This document shows, in pieces, positions 1 to 7,804 of a stretch of DNA of 64,000 nt. A program made the translations under genes and the position numbers. The DNA comes from Nodosilinea sp. WJT8-NPBG4 (GTDB lineage Bacteria; Cyanobacteriota; Cyanobacteriia; Phormidesmidales; Phormidesmidaceae): the NCBI GenBank assembly GCA_019359285.1, contig JAHHHQ010000042.1:120414-184413 (forward strand), in the 5' to 3' direction. Numbering within the stretch: position 1 is the first letter of the stretch; each line of letters begins with the position of its first letter. The notes under the pieces were generated by a model, which was not told where the DNA came from, made no database searches, and saw only the letters and a list, made by a program, of their open reading frames with translations.

Positions 1-1
1 C

Positions 2-922
2 GACTTGCCTGCGATCGCCGCCTTTTACGCCCTCTGCGAAACCGTCGATCGCCTCGACAACACCCCCACCCTCGCCGAACTTCAACGCCACCTCGACTAC
101 CCGCCCCCCGACGGCACTCGCCATCGCCAGCTTTGGGACACTCCCGAGGGTGAGCTGGTGGGCCTGGTTTCCCTGTGGCTAGAAGACCCCACCGATGTAC
201 TAGAAGGCTGGGTGGGCGTCTTTGTGCATCCTGACTGGCGCGGTGCTCACCTAGAAGCCGAACTGTTGAGCTGGGCTGAGCAGCAGGTGCGGGAGCAGGC
301 CATTGTCGCTCAGCGCCCCGCTAAGCTCTGCGCCGGAGCCAGAGCCAATGCCACCTTCTACCGGAGCATTTACGAGACTGCGAACTACGAGATTATTCGC
401 CAGTTTTACACCATGGCGCGATCGCTGGCCGAGCCCACCCCCCAGCCGCAGTTCCCGCCGGGTTTTGCCAGCCGCCCCACCTGCGCCGATGAGGCCGCTG
501 CGTGGGTGGAGATGTTCAACGAGAGTTTTGTCGATCACTGGCACTTTACGCCGATGACGCTGCGCGATCGCGAGTTTCGCCTCACCTACCCCACATATCA
601 ACCCGAATTTGACCGGGTGGCTGTGGCCCCCGACGGCACCCTGGCCGGGTTTTGTAATGGCTACATTAACCACGAGGAGAATGCCCTAAAAAACCGCAAA
701 GAAGGCTGGATCACGGTATTGGGCACCCGGCGAGGCTATCGTCGGCAGGGATTGGCGCGAGCGATGCTGCTGCAAGGGCTGCATCGGCTCTGGGCAGCGG
801 GCATGGAAACGGCTCTGCTGGGTGTAGACACCCAAAACCCCAACCAGGCCCAAAGCCTCTACGAATCCGTCGGGTTCTACACTAAAAGACGCTCTGTGAC
901 CTACCAGAAGTCCCTCGGATGA
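2..922 (+). CDS. GNAT-family N-acetyltransferase, double domain (5' end cut by window)
   Basis: This protein of at least 306 residues has two acetyltransferase folds in tandem and would transfer an acetyl group from acetyl-CoA to an unknown amine. The N-terminal half is weakly conserved. The C-terminal half has the clear acetyl-CoA loop RRGYRRQGLARAML (about residues 240-253), followed by the NPNQAQSLYESVGF motif typical of the last helix and strand. The reading frame is open to the left edge, and the first visible residues (DLPAIAAFYA) look like the end of the first strand, so about 10-15 residues are probably missing. The TTG at base 5 is unlikely to be the real start. The substrate cannot be told from sequence. 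Confidence 0.85.
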   Translation, partial: DLPAIAAFYALCETVDRLDNTPTLAELQRHLDYPPPDGTRHRQLWDTPEGELVGLVSLWLEDPTDVLEGWVGVFVHPDWRGAHLEAELLSWAEQQVREQAIVAQRPAKLCAGARANATFYRSIYETANYEIIRQFYTMARSLAEPTPQPQFPPGFASRPTCADEAAAWVEMFNESFVDHWHFTPMTLRDREFRLTYPTYQPEFDRVAVAPDGTLAGFCNGYINHEENALKNRKEGWITVLGTRRGYRRQGLARAMLLQGLHRLWAAGMETALLGVDTQNPNQAQSLYESVGFYTKRRSVTYQKSLG

Positions 923-981
923 GAAACTGGGGCTCTGCCCAGGTTTGGCTGAGGAATTAAGGATTTGATTAAAATCACGTT

Positions 982-1034
982 TTGTAGGGTAGGCATCCTG
1001 CCTGACTGTGGACAGCCGAGACGGCTATCCCACG
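982..1034. repeat. Imperfect palindromic intergenic repeat
   Basis: The stretch reads TTGTAGGGTAGGCATCCTGC, then GACAGCCGAGACGGCTATCC and CACGA. The two halves are imperfect inverted copies (TAGGGTAGGCATCCTGCCTG against TGGGATAGCCGTCTCGGCTG). I recall this kind of 'GGGTAGGCATCCTGCC' element as a common interspersed repeat in filamentous cyanobacterial genomes. It lies between two genes that end toward each other. No second copy was found in this window. Confidence 0.5.
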
Positions 1035-1100
1035 ATATTGAATCCTTGATCCTTAGAGCCAGAGAATCCGCTGGAACCCCGATTCTTACCCTAGGACTTC

Positions 1101-1754
1101 CTACCGCTTCGATACGGCCTTAGAGTCGCTGACGTACCAGCGCCAGGGCAGATCGGCCCCCTGAGTGAGGCCGATGCGGGTGGTTTGGGTAATGGCGATC
1201 GCGCCTGCTACCACCCGCTGCTGCCAGTCAATATCCCGATGCTCTAGCCAGAGACCGGTGGCCGGAGTTAGGGGCAGATCGGTGAGGGTGCGATTGATAT
1301 CCAGCAAGAGGCAAAGCTTGCCAGGACCAGCCCCCCAGCGAGCGAGTTTCTCTGTCCGATACCCGACTAGCCACGGTGGAATGGTGTCGAGTTCGACGGC
1401 GCGAATTAAAACAGCGCTGGGGATGCGATCGCGATCGGTGACTACGTTAAAGCAGTGGTAGATACCGTAGATCAGATACACATAGCTGTAGCCTGGCGGG
1501 CCAAACATAACTCGATTGCGGACCGTTTCGCGACGGTAGGCGTGACAGGCCGGGTCGCCCTCGGTATAGGCCTCGGTTTCGACAATGGTGGCGCTGAGCT
1601 GGCGACCATCGGCCCAGCGGCGCACCAGGCGGCAGCCCAACAGGTCTGGTGCCACTTCTAAAGACGATCGCCCTAGCCAAGTTGGGGTAATGGGCGCAGA
1701 CTGATTACAAAGCTTTATATTGTCCTCTGAGGCAGGCTTGTTAAGATGACTCAA
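1101..1754 (-). CDS. DNA-3-methyladenine glycosylase (AAG/MPG family)
   Basis: This is a base-excision repair enzyme of the alkyladenine glycosylase fold, which removes alkylated purines such as 3-methyladenine from DNA. The evidence is the block LEVAPDLLGCRLVRR, the catalytic-Glu motif ATIVETEAY, the base-flipping loop RNRVMFGPPGYSYVYLIYGI and the C-terminal GPGKLCLLLDI motif. The frame stays open upstream to 1904, but that part would run antisense through a 40-residue membrane-peptide gene and matches nothing in the family. It has no ATG, so the TTG at 1754 (about 217 residues) is the most plausible start, though uncertain. The family is typically about 190-210 residues. Confidence 0.85.
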   Translation of the reverse strand: MSHLNKPASEDNIKLCNQSAPITPTWLGRSSLEVAPDLLGCRLVRRWADGRQLSATIVETEAYTEGDPACHAYRRETVRNRVMFGPPGYSYVYLIYGIYHCFNVVTDRDRIPSAVLIRAVELDTIPPWLVGYRTEKLARWGAGPGKLCLLLDINRTLTDLPLTPATGLWLEHRDIDWQQRVVAGAIAITQTTRIGLTQGADLPWRWYVSDSKAVSKR

Positions 1755-1802
1755 AACCAAGGCTCCGATAACACCGACCTTTCTATCATCCCTACTGCTC
1801 CT

Positions 1803-1925
1803 ATGGATATCAAACTTGTACTGGCTGTGCTCACCGGATTGTTTGTGGTTGCCACCCTCTTCTTTGGCACCAAAAACGGCTTCTACGACACCGACGACTA
1901 CCACGGCAACGGTTCAGCCCACTAG
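1803..1925 (+). CDS. 40-residue single-span membrane protein (NdhP-like candidate)
   Basis: The reading frame starts with MDIKLVLAVLTGLFVVATLF and ends in YDTDDYHGNGSAH. It has one hydrophobic helix (about residues 4-22) and a short polar tail rich in Asp, Gly and His. This is the size and shape of the tiny single-helix subunits of cyanobacterial thylakoid complexes. From memory the GFYDTD..GNGSAH tail resembles NdhP, a subunit of the NDH-1 complex, but I cannot verify this and give no symbol. It reads divergently from the glycosylase gene and shares the intergenic space with it. Its good codon use and stop before the next gene support it as real. Confidence 0.7.
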   Translation: MDIKLVLAVLTGLFVVATLFFGTKNGFYDTDDYHGNGSAH

Positions 1926-1990
1926 GCTCACTCAGCATATTGGCCTGTTCATCGGCTTTGCTGTGCCGCCGTTAGGGTGTTCGCCATTCC

Positions 1991-3733
1991 GTGAGTAATC
2001 TGGTCTGCTTTCCGTTTGGTACGGGTCACGGCCAAGAAGGGCTGTGCCTAGAGCTGCGCATGGGGCCACGGCGCATCGTGCTCGACTGCGGCCTGCGGGA
2101 TCTGTCAGTTTTGACGGCGGCGGGCGATTCTGGAACGGATACTCCTTCTGAGTCGGTTTCCGAACGCTCTGCGAATTGCATCGCCTCTGCCGACCTGCTC
2201 TTTTGCAGCCACGCTCACAGCGACCATGCTCGCGGGGTGTGGGAGTTTAGTCAGCAATTTCCCCAGGTGCCCATCTACGGTAGTGAGGTCACGGCCCAAC
2301 TGCTGCCGCTGAACTGGCTGGGGGAAGACGTGCCACCTCACTTGTGCCAGGCATTGCCCTGGCAAACTCCCATCAGCCTAGCCGATGATCTCACCGTGCA
2401 AATCTGGCCCGCCGGGCATCTGCCGGGAGCCGCCTGTGCCCTATTCACCTATCACGCGCCCCAGCGCCCCTACACGGTGTTTTTCACGGGCGATTTTTTT
2501 ATGTCCAATTCGCGTCTGGTGGATGGGTTGCCCCTAGAGGCGCTGCGGGGCCTCAAGCCAGATGTGCTGATCATCGAAGGTAGTTCTGGGTCTGCCCGCC
2601 ATCCCCACCGCCGCCAGCAGGAAAATTTGTTGGCCAGCACGCTCCATAGTCTGGTGCAGCAGGGGCGATCGGTGCTGCTGCCCACGCCAACCCTGGGCAT
2701 TGGGCAGGAGCTGGTGATGCTGTTGCGCAGCCATTACCAGTTCACCGGGCAAGATATCACCGTCTGGGTCGATGAAACCGTGGCGGCAGGCTGCGACTTG
2801 TATCTGGAGCTAATGCCTGCATTCCCCAGCAGCGTGCAGAACTTCGCCCGTCACCAGCCGCTATTTTGGGACGAGCGCATTTTGCCTCGCGTGCGCCGCT
2901 TAGGCATAGATGGGCACCCCCAGGGCGATTCTTCTTGTGCCCCCTGCATTGTGATCGCCCACCGTGAAGCCGATCTCAGCGACTACTGCCTCGCCTCGGC
3001 CCAGCCCTGGACTGTGTTGCTGCCCGACTCGTTTGCCACCGCCGTTGCCGATACAGTGTTGGGTACGCCCAGTACCGCTGGGGCCACCCTGGGCTGGCTG
3101 CAAACCCTGGCCGCTGAGCTAGAGTCGGAGCGGGTGCAGCTCGATACTTACCAGCTCACCACCCACAGCGATCGCGTCGGCACCACCCAGCTGATCCATA
3201 ACCTCAGGCCCCAGCACGTGGCCTTTGTCCACGGCAACCCCACCCACCTAGCCGATCTGGCTGGGCTAGAAGAACTGCAAACCCGCTACCAGCTCCACCT
3301 GCCCTCCGCCGGCAAGGAGGTGGAATTTCCGATTGGCGATCGCTTCATTCAGCCTGCCGCCCCCGACCCAGTCTTTGAGGGCGAAATTACCCAGGTTGAC
3401 GACAGCGTCCTGCTGCTGCTGCCCGAAGACCTGACCAACGACCCTCGCTGGACGGCCCTAGCCGATACTGGCCTAGTGCAGGCCCGCTGGCAGGGCAACG
3501 ATTTGGTGATCAAAGGGCTAACCCAGCGCGACCTGCTGCGCACTGTAACGAGTGGCGATGCCCCCTGGCAACCGCCCAGCTGTCAAACCTGTCGCTATCA
3601 GCGAGAAGGTCGTTGCCACGGCGGCGATTCTCCCCTCTATGGGCTACAGGTGAGCCCCGAGGGGGTATGCCCTGCCTTTGAGGCCCGTCCGACTCAGCCA
3701 GAGCGGGATGATGAGGTGACGGCCCAGGGTTGA
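1991..3733 (+). CDS. Metallo-beta-lactamase fold hydrolase, beta-CASP-like, with C-terminal Cys cluster
   Basis: This 580-residue protein has the zinc-binding motif FCSHAHSDHARG (near residue 72), the second metal-ligand region FFTGDFFM and a late FVHGNPTHLADL segment. These are in the order seen in beta-lactamase-fold nucleases with a beta-CASP insertion (RNase J/CPSF73-like), so an RNA or DNA nuclease role is plausible but not proven. After the catalytic part come about 130 residues ending in a cysteine-rich tail (CQTCRYQREGRCHGG, then GVCPAFE) that could bind zinc or an iron-sulfur cluster. This tail is not a usual RNase J feature. The start is GTG at 1991. Confidence 0.75.
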   Translation: MSNLVCFPFGTGHGQEGLCLELRMGPRRIVLDCGLRDLSVLTAAGDSGTDTPSESVSERSANCIASADLLFCSHAHSDHARGVWEFSQQFPQVPIYGSEVTAQLLPLNWLGEDVPPHLCQALPWQTPISLADDLTVQIWPAGHLPGAACALFTYHAPQRPYTVFFTGDFFMSNSRLVDGLPLEALRGLKPDVLIIEGSSGSARHPHRRQQENLLASTLHSLVQQGRSVLLPTPTLGIGQELVMLLRSHYQFTGQDITVWVDETVAAGCDLYLELMPAFPSSVQNFARHQPLFWDERILPRVRRLGIDGHPQGDSSCAPCIVIAHREADLSDYCLASAQPWTVLLPDSFATAVADTVLGTPSTAGATLGWLQTLAAELESERVQLDTYQLTTHSDRVGTTQLIHNLRPQHVAFVHGNPTHLADLAGLEELQTRYQLHLPSAGKEVEFPIGDRFIQPAAPDPVFEGEITQVDDSVLLLLPEDLTNDPRWTALADTGLVQARWQGNDLVIKGLTQRDLLRTVTSGDAPWQPPSCQTCRYQREGRCHGGDSPLYGLQVSPEGVCPAFEARPTQPERDDEVTAQG

Positions 3734-3737
3734 AAAG

Positions 3738-3817
3738 ATGAGGGAGATAAGGAGGATGAAGAAGAAGTGTGCTAAATTCTCTTCCCTATCTCCCCCAACG
3801 TCCTCACCCTCCTCATC
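3738..3817. repeat. Polypurine/polypyrimidine inverted repeat
   Basis: A purine-only arm (GATGAGGGAGATAAGGAGGA) is followed by a pyrimidine-rich arm (TTCCCTATCTCCCCCAACG and CCTCACCCTCCTCATC) that can fold back on it. It lies between the hydrolase stop and the next start. The same design, with an identical 16-base core TTCCCTATCTCCCCCA, recurs at 27527-27652. Confidence 0.6.
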
Positions 3818-3828
3818 GTTATCGTTTT

Positions 3829-4227
3829 ATGGAAACCTTCTGCCTGCGCCTTACCCCAGGCCAAGATCTCAAGCAAGAGCTGCAAACCTTTGCCCAGAAC
3901 CAAGTGCTGGAAGCTGGAATTATTCTAACAGCGTTGGGCAGTTTGACCCAGGCATCTCTGCGGTTTGCGGCTGCCCCAGAGGCCACGGTAATCAATGGCC
4001 CGCTGGAGCTGATTTCCATCAGCGGGACGCTGTCGCGGCATGGAATGCATCTGCATGGGGCGATCGCCGATGTCCAAGGCAACGTCTACGGTGGTCACAT
4101 CATGCCGGGCTGCTTGATTCGCACGACGGCGGAGATTGCGATCGCCGATCTGCCCCACCTACGCTTCTTTCGCCAACCCGATCCGGTCACAGGTTACCTA
4201 GAGCTGGTGGTAGAAGCCATTCCTTAA
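3829..4227 (+). CDS. PPC (DUF296) domain DNA-binding-like protein
   Basis: This is a 132-residue single-domain protein. The PPC/DUF296 fold is a trimeric domain also found in plant AT-hook proteins; in bacteria its role is not settled. Recognisable parts are the N-terminal strand METFCLRLTPGQDLKQEL, the core GIILTALGSLTQASLRF, the LSRHGMHLHGAIADVQGNVYGGHIMPGCLI block with its conserved His residues, and the C-terminal strand TGYLELVVEA. The ATG at 3829 is chosen because the family begins there; the open frame upstream only reads through the polypyrimidine repeat. It converges on era with a gap of 13 bases. Confidence 0.85.
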   Translation: METFCLRLTPGQDLKQELQTFAQNQVLEAGIILTALGSLTQASLRFAAAPEATVINGPLELISISGTLSRHGMHLHGAIADVQGNVYGGHIMPGCLIRTTAEIAIADLPHLRFFRQPDPVTGYLELVVEAIP

Positions 4228-4240
4228 GGGCGGTTCAGCT

Positions 4241-5212
4241 TTAATCTTCAACTCGGTAGCCGAAGTCTTCGAGGCGGCTGCGGGACTGTCGCCATTTGGG
4301 CACCACTTTAACAAACAGCTCCAGGTAGACCTGACCCATCACCAGCTTTTGAATTTGCTGGCGGGCATCGGAGCCAATCACCTTCAGCATGCTGCCCTTT
4401 TTGCCGATCAAAATGCCCTTTTGCGAATCACGCTCGACGTGGATAGTGGCGAGAATACGGGTGATGTTGGTGTCTTCTTCGACCCGATCAACGGCGATCG
4501 CCACCGAGTGCGGCACCTCTTCCCGCGTATTCAGCAAAATCTGCTCGCGGATGAGTTCACCCATAATGAATCGCTCGGGTTGGTCGGTGACCAGATTGGG
4601 CGGGTAGTAGTAGGGGCCGGGGTCGAGCTGGTCGATCAGCGTGGCGAGCAGGGTGTCGAGGCTGGTTTCGTGCAGAGCCGAGAATTTGACCAGCGGCCAG
4701 TCGTGGGCGTCAGCCATCCGCTGGTAGCTGGCGTCGAGGGCGGCGATCGCCTCCGTCTCCTCGGGCTGCTGGTCAACTTTGTTCATGCCCAAAATCACCG
4801 GGCCACTGGTGTGGGCCAGCAGTTCGGCCACAAACTGGTCGCCGCGCCCGGCATCTACGCTGCCATCAACCACAAACAGGGTGGTATCCACCGAGTCGAT
4901 GGCCATGCGGGCGTTTTTCACCAAAATTTTGCCCAGCTCGTGGTGGGGTTTGTGAATGCCGGGGGTATCGACAAAAATAATCTGGGCCTGATCGTTAGAG
5001 AGGATGCCCCGCAGGCGGTTGCGAGTGGTTTGGGCGGTGGGGGAGGTAATAGCTACTTTTTGCCCCACCAGAGCATTCATCAACGTCGATTTGCCCACGT
5101 TGGGACGGCCCACAATGCCCACAAATCCAGACTTAAACCCCTCCGGCGGGGTGGGGATAGCGCTGTAGCCGATCGGGTCAAAGGTGTCGACCATGCTAGT
5201 AGCCTGTGACAT
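4241..5212 (-). CDS. era: GTPase Era
   Basis: Era binds 16S rRNA and helps 30S subunit maturation. All GTPase motifs are visible: G1 GRPNVGKS (35-42), DTPG (82-85) and NKVD (144-147). The C-terminal KH RNA-binding domain carries ILIGKKGSMLK near residue 270. At 323 residues it is slightly longer than the usual 300 because of an N-terminal extension of about 28 residues. The ATG at 5212 overlaps the end of the upstream yjbQ gene by 17 bases. The ATG at 5194 would remove that overlap and is an alternative. The two genes are probably co-transcribed leftward. Confidence 0.97.
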   Translation of the reverse strand: MSQATSMVDTFDPIGYSAIPTPPEGFKSGFVGIVGRPNVGKSTLMNALVGQKVAITSPTAQTTRNRLRGILSNDQAQIIFVDTPGIHKPHHELGKILVKNARMAIDSVDTTLFVVDGSVDAGRGDQFVAELLAHTSGPVILGMNKVDQQPEETEAIAALDASYQRMADAHDWPLVKFSALHETSLDTLLATLIDQLDPGPYYYPPNLVTDQPERFIMGELIREQILLNTREEVPHSVAIAVDRVEEDTNITRILATIHVERDSQKGILIGKKGSMLKVIGSDARQQIQKLVMGQVYLELFVKVVPKWRQSRSRLEDFGYRVED

Positions 5213-5633
5213 GGACGATCACCTCGCGGTTTGACCCGCGCGTTCGGTGCTCCCACAGGTAAAGTCCCTGCCAGGTGCCCAGACCCAGCCGCCCCTGCAC
5301 CACCGGAATAGTTTCGCTGGTGTGGGTTAGCACCGTGCGAATGTGAGCCGGCATGTCGTCAGGTCCTTCGGTGCTGTGGATGTAGTGGTTGCCCTCGGGC
5401 ACCAGCTGGGCCAAGAAATTCTCCAAATCTACCAGCACGTCGGGGTCAGCGTTTTCTTGAATAATCAAGCTGGCGGAGGTGTGGCGCAAAAACACCGTAC
5501 ACAGCCCGGTCTCGACCCCCGAGGCCTGCACCACCTGCTCGACTTCAGCCGTAAACCGCTGGAGAGATTTGCCCCGCGATCGCAGGGTCAGCACCTGCTG
5601 GTGGTGTCGAGTGGTGGCGGTAGAGGGTGTCAT
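5196..5633 (-). CDS. YjbQ family protein (UPF0047)
   Basis: This 145-residue protein belongs to the YjbQ/UPF0047 family, small trimeric proteins for which a weak thiamine-phosphate synthase activity has been reported. The diagnostic parts are GLCTVFLRHTSASLIIQEN, the LVPEGNHYIHSTEGPDDMPAHI region with conserved His residues, and the C-terminal GTWQGLYLWEHRTRGSNREV. It lies directly upstream of era on the same strand and overlaps it, so the two probably share a transcript. Confidence 0.9.
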   Translation of the reverse strand: MTPSTATTRHHQQVLTLRSRGKSLQRFTAEVEQVVQASGVETGLCTVFLRHTSASLIIQENADPDVLVDLENFLAQLVPEGNHYIHSTEGPDDMPAHIRTVLTHTSETIPVVQGRLGLGTWQGLYLWEHRTRGSNREVIVHVTGY

Positions 5634-5728
5634 TGGGCAAATTACTAGAATAGACCGTTCTCTATTCTGTCAGAATTAACCCCCCTCGGAAAACTTTGTT
5701 CCTTCACCCTGCCGCTCTCCGCCCTAGG

Positions 5729-6052
5729 TCACTCCACACACAGGGGCACAAGACGGCCTTGAGCGGTCAGCCCCAGCCGCATGGGCTGGTTGGCGAGAAT
5801 GGGATTGCCAGTTAGGGCACACACCTGTTCGCGCTCAGCCACCGCTTCAAAGCTGGCGCAAATGTCCTCAGGCTGTACCTGGGTTGTACATTCGCTCGGC
5901 CCTTGCTCCACGTACTGCCAAAGAATGTCGCGAATCAACGCCTGATACCCCCGGTTACCGGCCAGGGCTTTGAGTTTTTCTTTCAGCGATCGCTCTAGGC
6001 GAATGCTGGTAACTTCCATATCAGTGGTCGAGACGCGAGTTAGGGTTGGCAT
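5729..6052 (-). CDS. Ribbon-helix-helix (CopG-like) protein with C-terminal extension
   Basis: This 107-residue protein has an N-terminal ribbon-helix-helix segment (MEVTSIRLERSLKEKLKALA) followed by GYQALIRDILWQYVEQ. That pattern fits a dimeric DNA-binding strand with two helices. The remaining 50 residues contain VCALTGNPI and end in LGLTAQGRLVPLCVE, which I do not recognise. The ATG at 6052 is preferred to the one at 6079 because a strong Shine-Dalgarno sequence (GGAGG) lies 11 bases before it. There is no toxin gene next to it, so a stand-alone regulator is more likely than an antitoxin. Confidence 0.8.
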   Translation of the reverse strand: MPTLTRVSTTDMEVTSIRLERSLKEKLKALAGNRGYQALIRDILWQYVEQGPSECTTQVQPEDICASFEAVAEREQVCALTGNPILANQPMRLGLTAQGRLVPLCVE

Positions 6053-6936
6053 TAGCGGGCACACCTCCAAAGGGAACATAAAAGACTTTTTCTGGAATGC
6101 GTCACAACTTAGCTGTTGTGATCACTAGCTAACTGTGGCTGTCTCAAACTAGCCGTTATCACTACTAACAGTTTAGACAGACTAGACACGTTTGTATTAC
6201 ACGTGTAGTATTAACGTCATTAGAGCGTATCCGTCAAGCCTCTTCGCTCAGCGAGCGGGCTTGAGTTCACAGATACCCTCATGCCTTCCTAAGCCTTGCT
6301 GTTTTACGCTTGAGGAACTCCGCTATGTTACGGATTTTGTCTACTGGCACCGCAATGAATATCGCCGTCACCACGGGCGATGCTGGCCAGCTGGGCATTG
6401 TGGCGGGGTTCGATGGGTATTTTAGTGGCCTGATTAGCCGACTGCGCCCTATGGGTGGGTTAGCCCTAGGCGATTCTGACAGGAGCGATCTATCTAAAGG
6501 GGACGCCTTAGGGGGCGATTGCCTCTGGGGAGATTGCTCTCTGTGGTTCCGGCTATCTCTAGTGCTAATGCAATGCCTCACTTGGGGCGATCGCATGGGC
6601 TGGCCCTATCCCCACTATTTCTCCCAGCATTCTGTGTTTCAGCATTAACCTGACCCCCGATCCGGCCCAGCGCCTGGGGATGGCTGTTCTCAGCTAATTC
6701 CGTTTCGATCGGGCTCCAAATTTGGGTTTGCAGCAGTATTGCCAACCTTGGCCTTTCCGAAAGCCAGAGGTTCGCATCGGTATTCACCCACGATCTGGCT
6801 GATCAAGGCTGTCTGTGGCGCCCGTGATCCACCGTGCGATTGCCTTGGCTAGGCCTCCGTTTTAGGGCCGCTGCCGCTTCGACACAACAAACTTAAGCGA
6901 CGAAACTAGTTCACAAGTATTAGGACATGAGGGATC
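6053..6936. other. Gene-poor stretch
   Basis: No gene can be supported here. Several open frames of 60-112 codons exist on both strands (for example one reading MLRILSTGTAMNIAVTTGD from about 6325), but none has a recognisable domain or coding-like composition throughout. The AT-rich part just upstream of the ribbon-helix-helix gene (6080-6230) has several short inverted CTAGC/GCTAG-type steps and could hold its promoter. A decayed gene at 6300-6650 cannot be excluded. Confidence 0.5.
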
Positions 6937-7323
6937 ATGTTGAAGCTAACTTATTCCGATGCAGATTTATTGATTGAGCATTTAGACCTCACCGTAGAAG
7001 CAATGGTGACCCAACGCAGCCTGGTGGCCCTGCGGGCCGGACAGCCCCTGGTGGTGCAGCCGGGCTATGGGGCCTTTGCCCTGCCCGCCGACCTGCCGGG
7101 AATTGCTGCACTTAAAGGTGGAAGTCAGGGGGCGATCGACGTCGCCCCCTGCGACATTGACTGGCTCGAGGTCACCCTGCGGGGCACTTGGCTGACTGAC
7201 AATGCCGCCAGCGCCGAAGGTATTTTGGTGGCCGAACTTGGCTCCCAACTAGAGTCTCAGCTCGTCGCCCTGTGGCAGCGCAGCCTGAGCTGGGTAGCGG
7301 CCCCCTGCTCCCAAGGGCGCTAA
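6937..7323 (+). CDS. Conserved hypothetical protein, alr-type small cyanobacterial family
   Basis: This is a soluble, acidic 128-residue protein with no signal peptide and no membrane segment. It starts MLKLTYSDADLLIEHLDLTV and has a patterned sequence (ALRAGQPLVVQPGYGAFALP, then a strand-rich middle). I do not recognise a catalytic motif. Codon use matches the neighbours and the start has GAGGG upstream, so it is a real gene, probably of a cyanobacterial conserved family. It lies 124 bases upstream of trxA in the same direction. No function can be assigned. Confidence 0.7.
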   Translation: MLKLTYSDADLLIEHLDLTVEAMVTQRSLVALRAGQPLVVQPGYGAFALPADLPGIAALKGGSQGAIDVAPCDIDWLEVTLRGTWLTDNAASAEGILVAELGSQLESQLVALWQRSLSWVAAPCSQGR

Positions 7324-7447
7324 GTTGGCTGGTCATGACCCCATCGCCTTGGCTTTGCAGTACCGTAGAAAATGAGGGCTGGATAGTTTTTTACACCCAT
7401 AAAATTCCAACGCAGACCTAAAACGACGCAGAGAAGGAGAGATTCAA

Positions 7448-7798
7448 ATGGCTGACGATGCAACCTACCTCACCCTGACCGCCGACAACTTTGAGGCCGA
7501 GGTGATGCAAAGCGATATGCCGGTGCTGGTCGACTTTTGGGCTGCCTGGTGTGGCCCCTGCCGCATTATGAACCCGATCGTGGAAGAGCTGGCCGAAACC
7601 TTTGCCGGTCGGGCCAAGGTCGCCAAGCTCAACGTCGACGAAGAAGATGCCCTGGCCCTCCAGTACCATGTGATGGCCATCCCCACCCTGATCTTCTTTC
7701 AGAATGGGGAGCGGGTTGACACCGTCGAAGGCGTCATCTCAAAGGATGATCTAGTGGCTCGGCTAGAGGCGTTGGTAACAGCCGGTTCGGCAGTTTAG
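7448..7798 (+). CDS. trxA: Thioredoxin
   Basis: This 116-residue thioredoxin reduces disulfides in cytosolic target proteins and is itself reduced by a thioredoxin reductase. The active site WCGPC is at residues 34-38 and the conserved cis-proline is in the MAIPTLIFF motif (Pro79). The VLVDFWAAWCGPC and VAKLNVDEE blocks fit the classical thioredoxin fold, and there is no export signal. An AAGGAGA ribosome-binding site lies 8 bases before the ATG. The neighbour on the right ends 6 bases away on the opposite strand. Confidence 0.95.
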   Translation: MADDATYLTLTADNFEAEVMQSDMPVLVDFWAAWCGPCRIMNPIVEELAETFAGRAKVAKLNVDEEDALALQYHVMAIPTLIFFQNGERVDTVEGVISKDDLVARLEALVTAGSAV

Positions 7799-7804
7799 AC
7801 GGCT

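Noticed and set aside
1755..1904. N-terminal extension of the DNA glycosylase
   Set aside because: It would run antisense through the 40-residue membrane-peptide gene and matches nothing in the glycosylase family.
4349..5209. 286-codon open frame on the plus strand
   Set aside because: It lies antisense over era, which has all GTPase motifs; no family match for the shadow.
5729..6079. Toxin-antitoxin module around the ribbon-helix-helix protein
   Set aside because: No toxin-like gene lies on either side within a transcript distance.
6310..6648. 112-codon plus-strand frame
   Set aside because: No domain, mixed composition and no supported start; kept only as a possible decayed gene.
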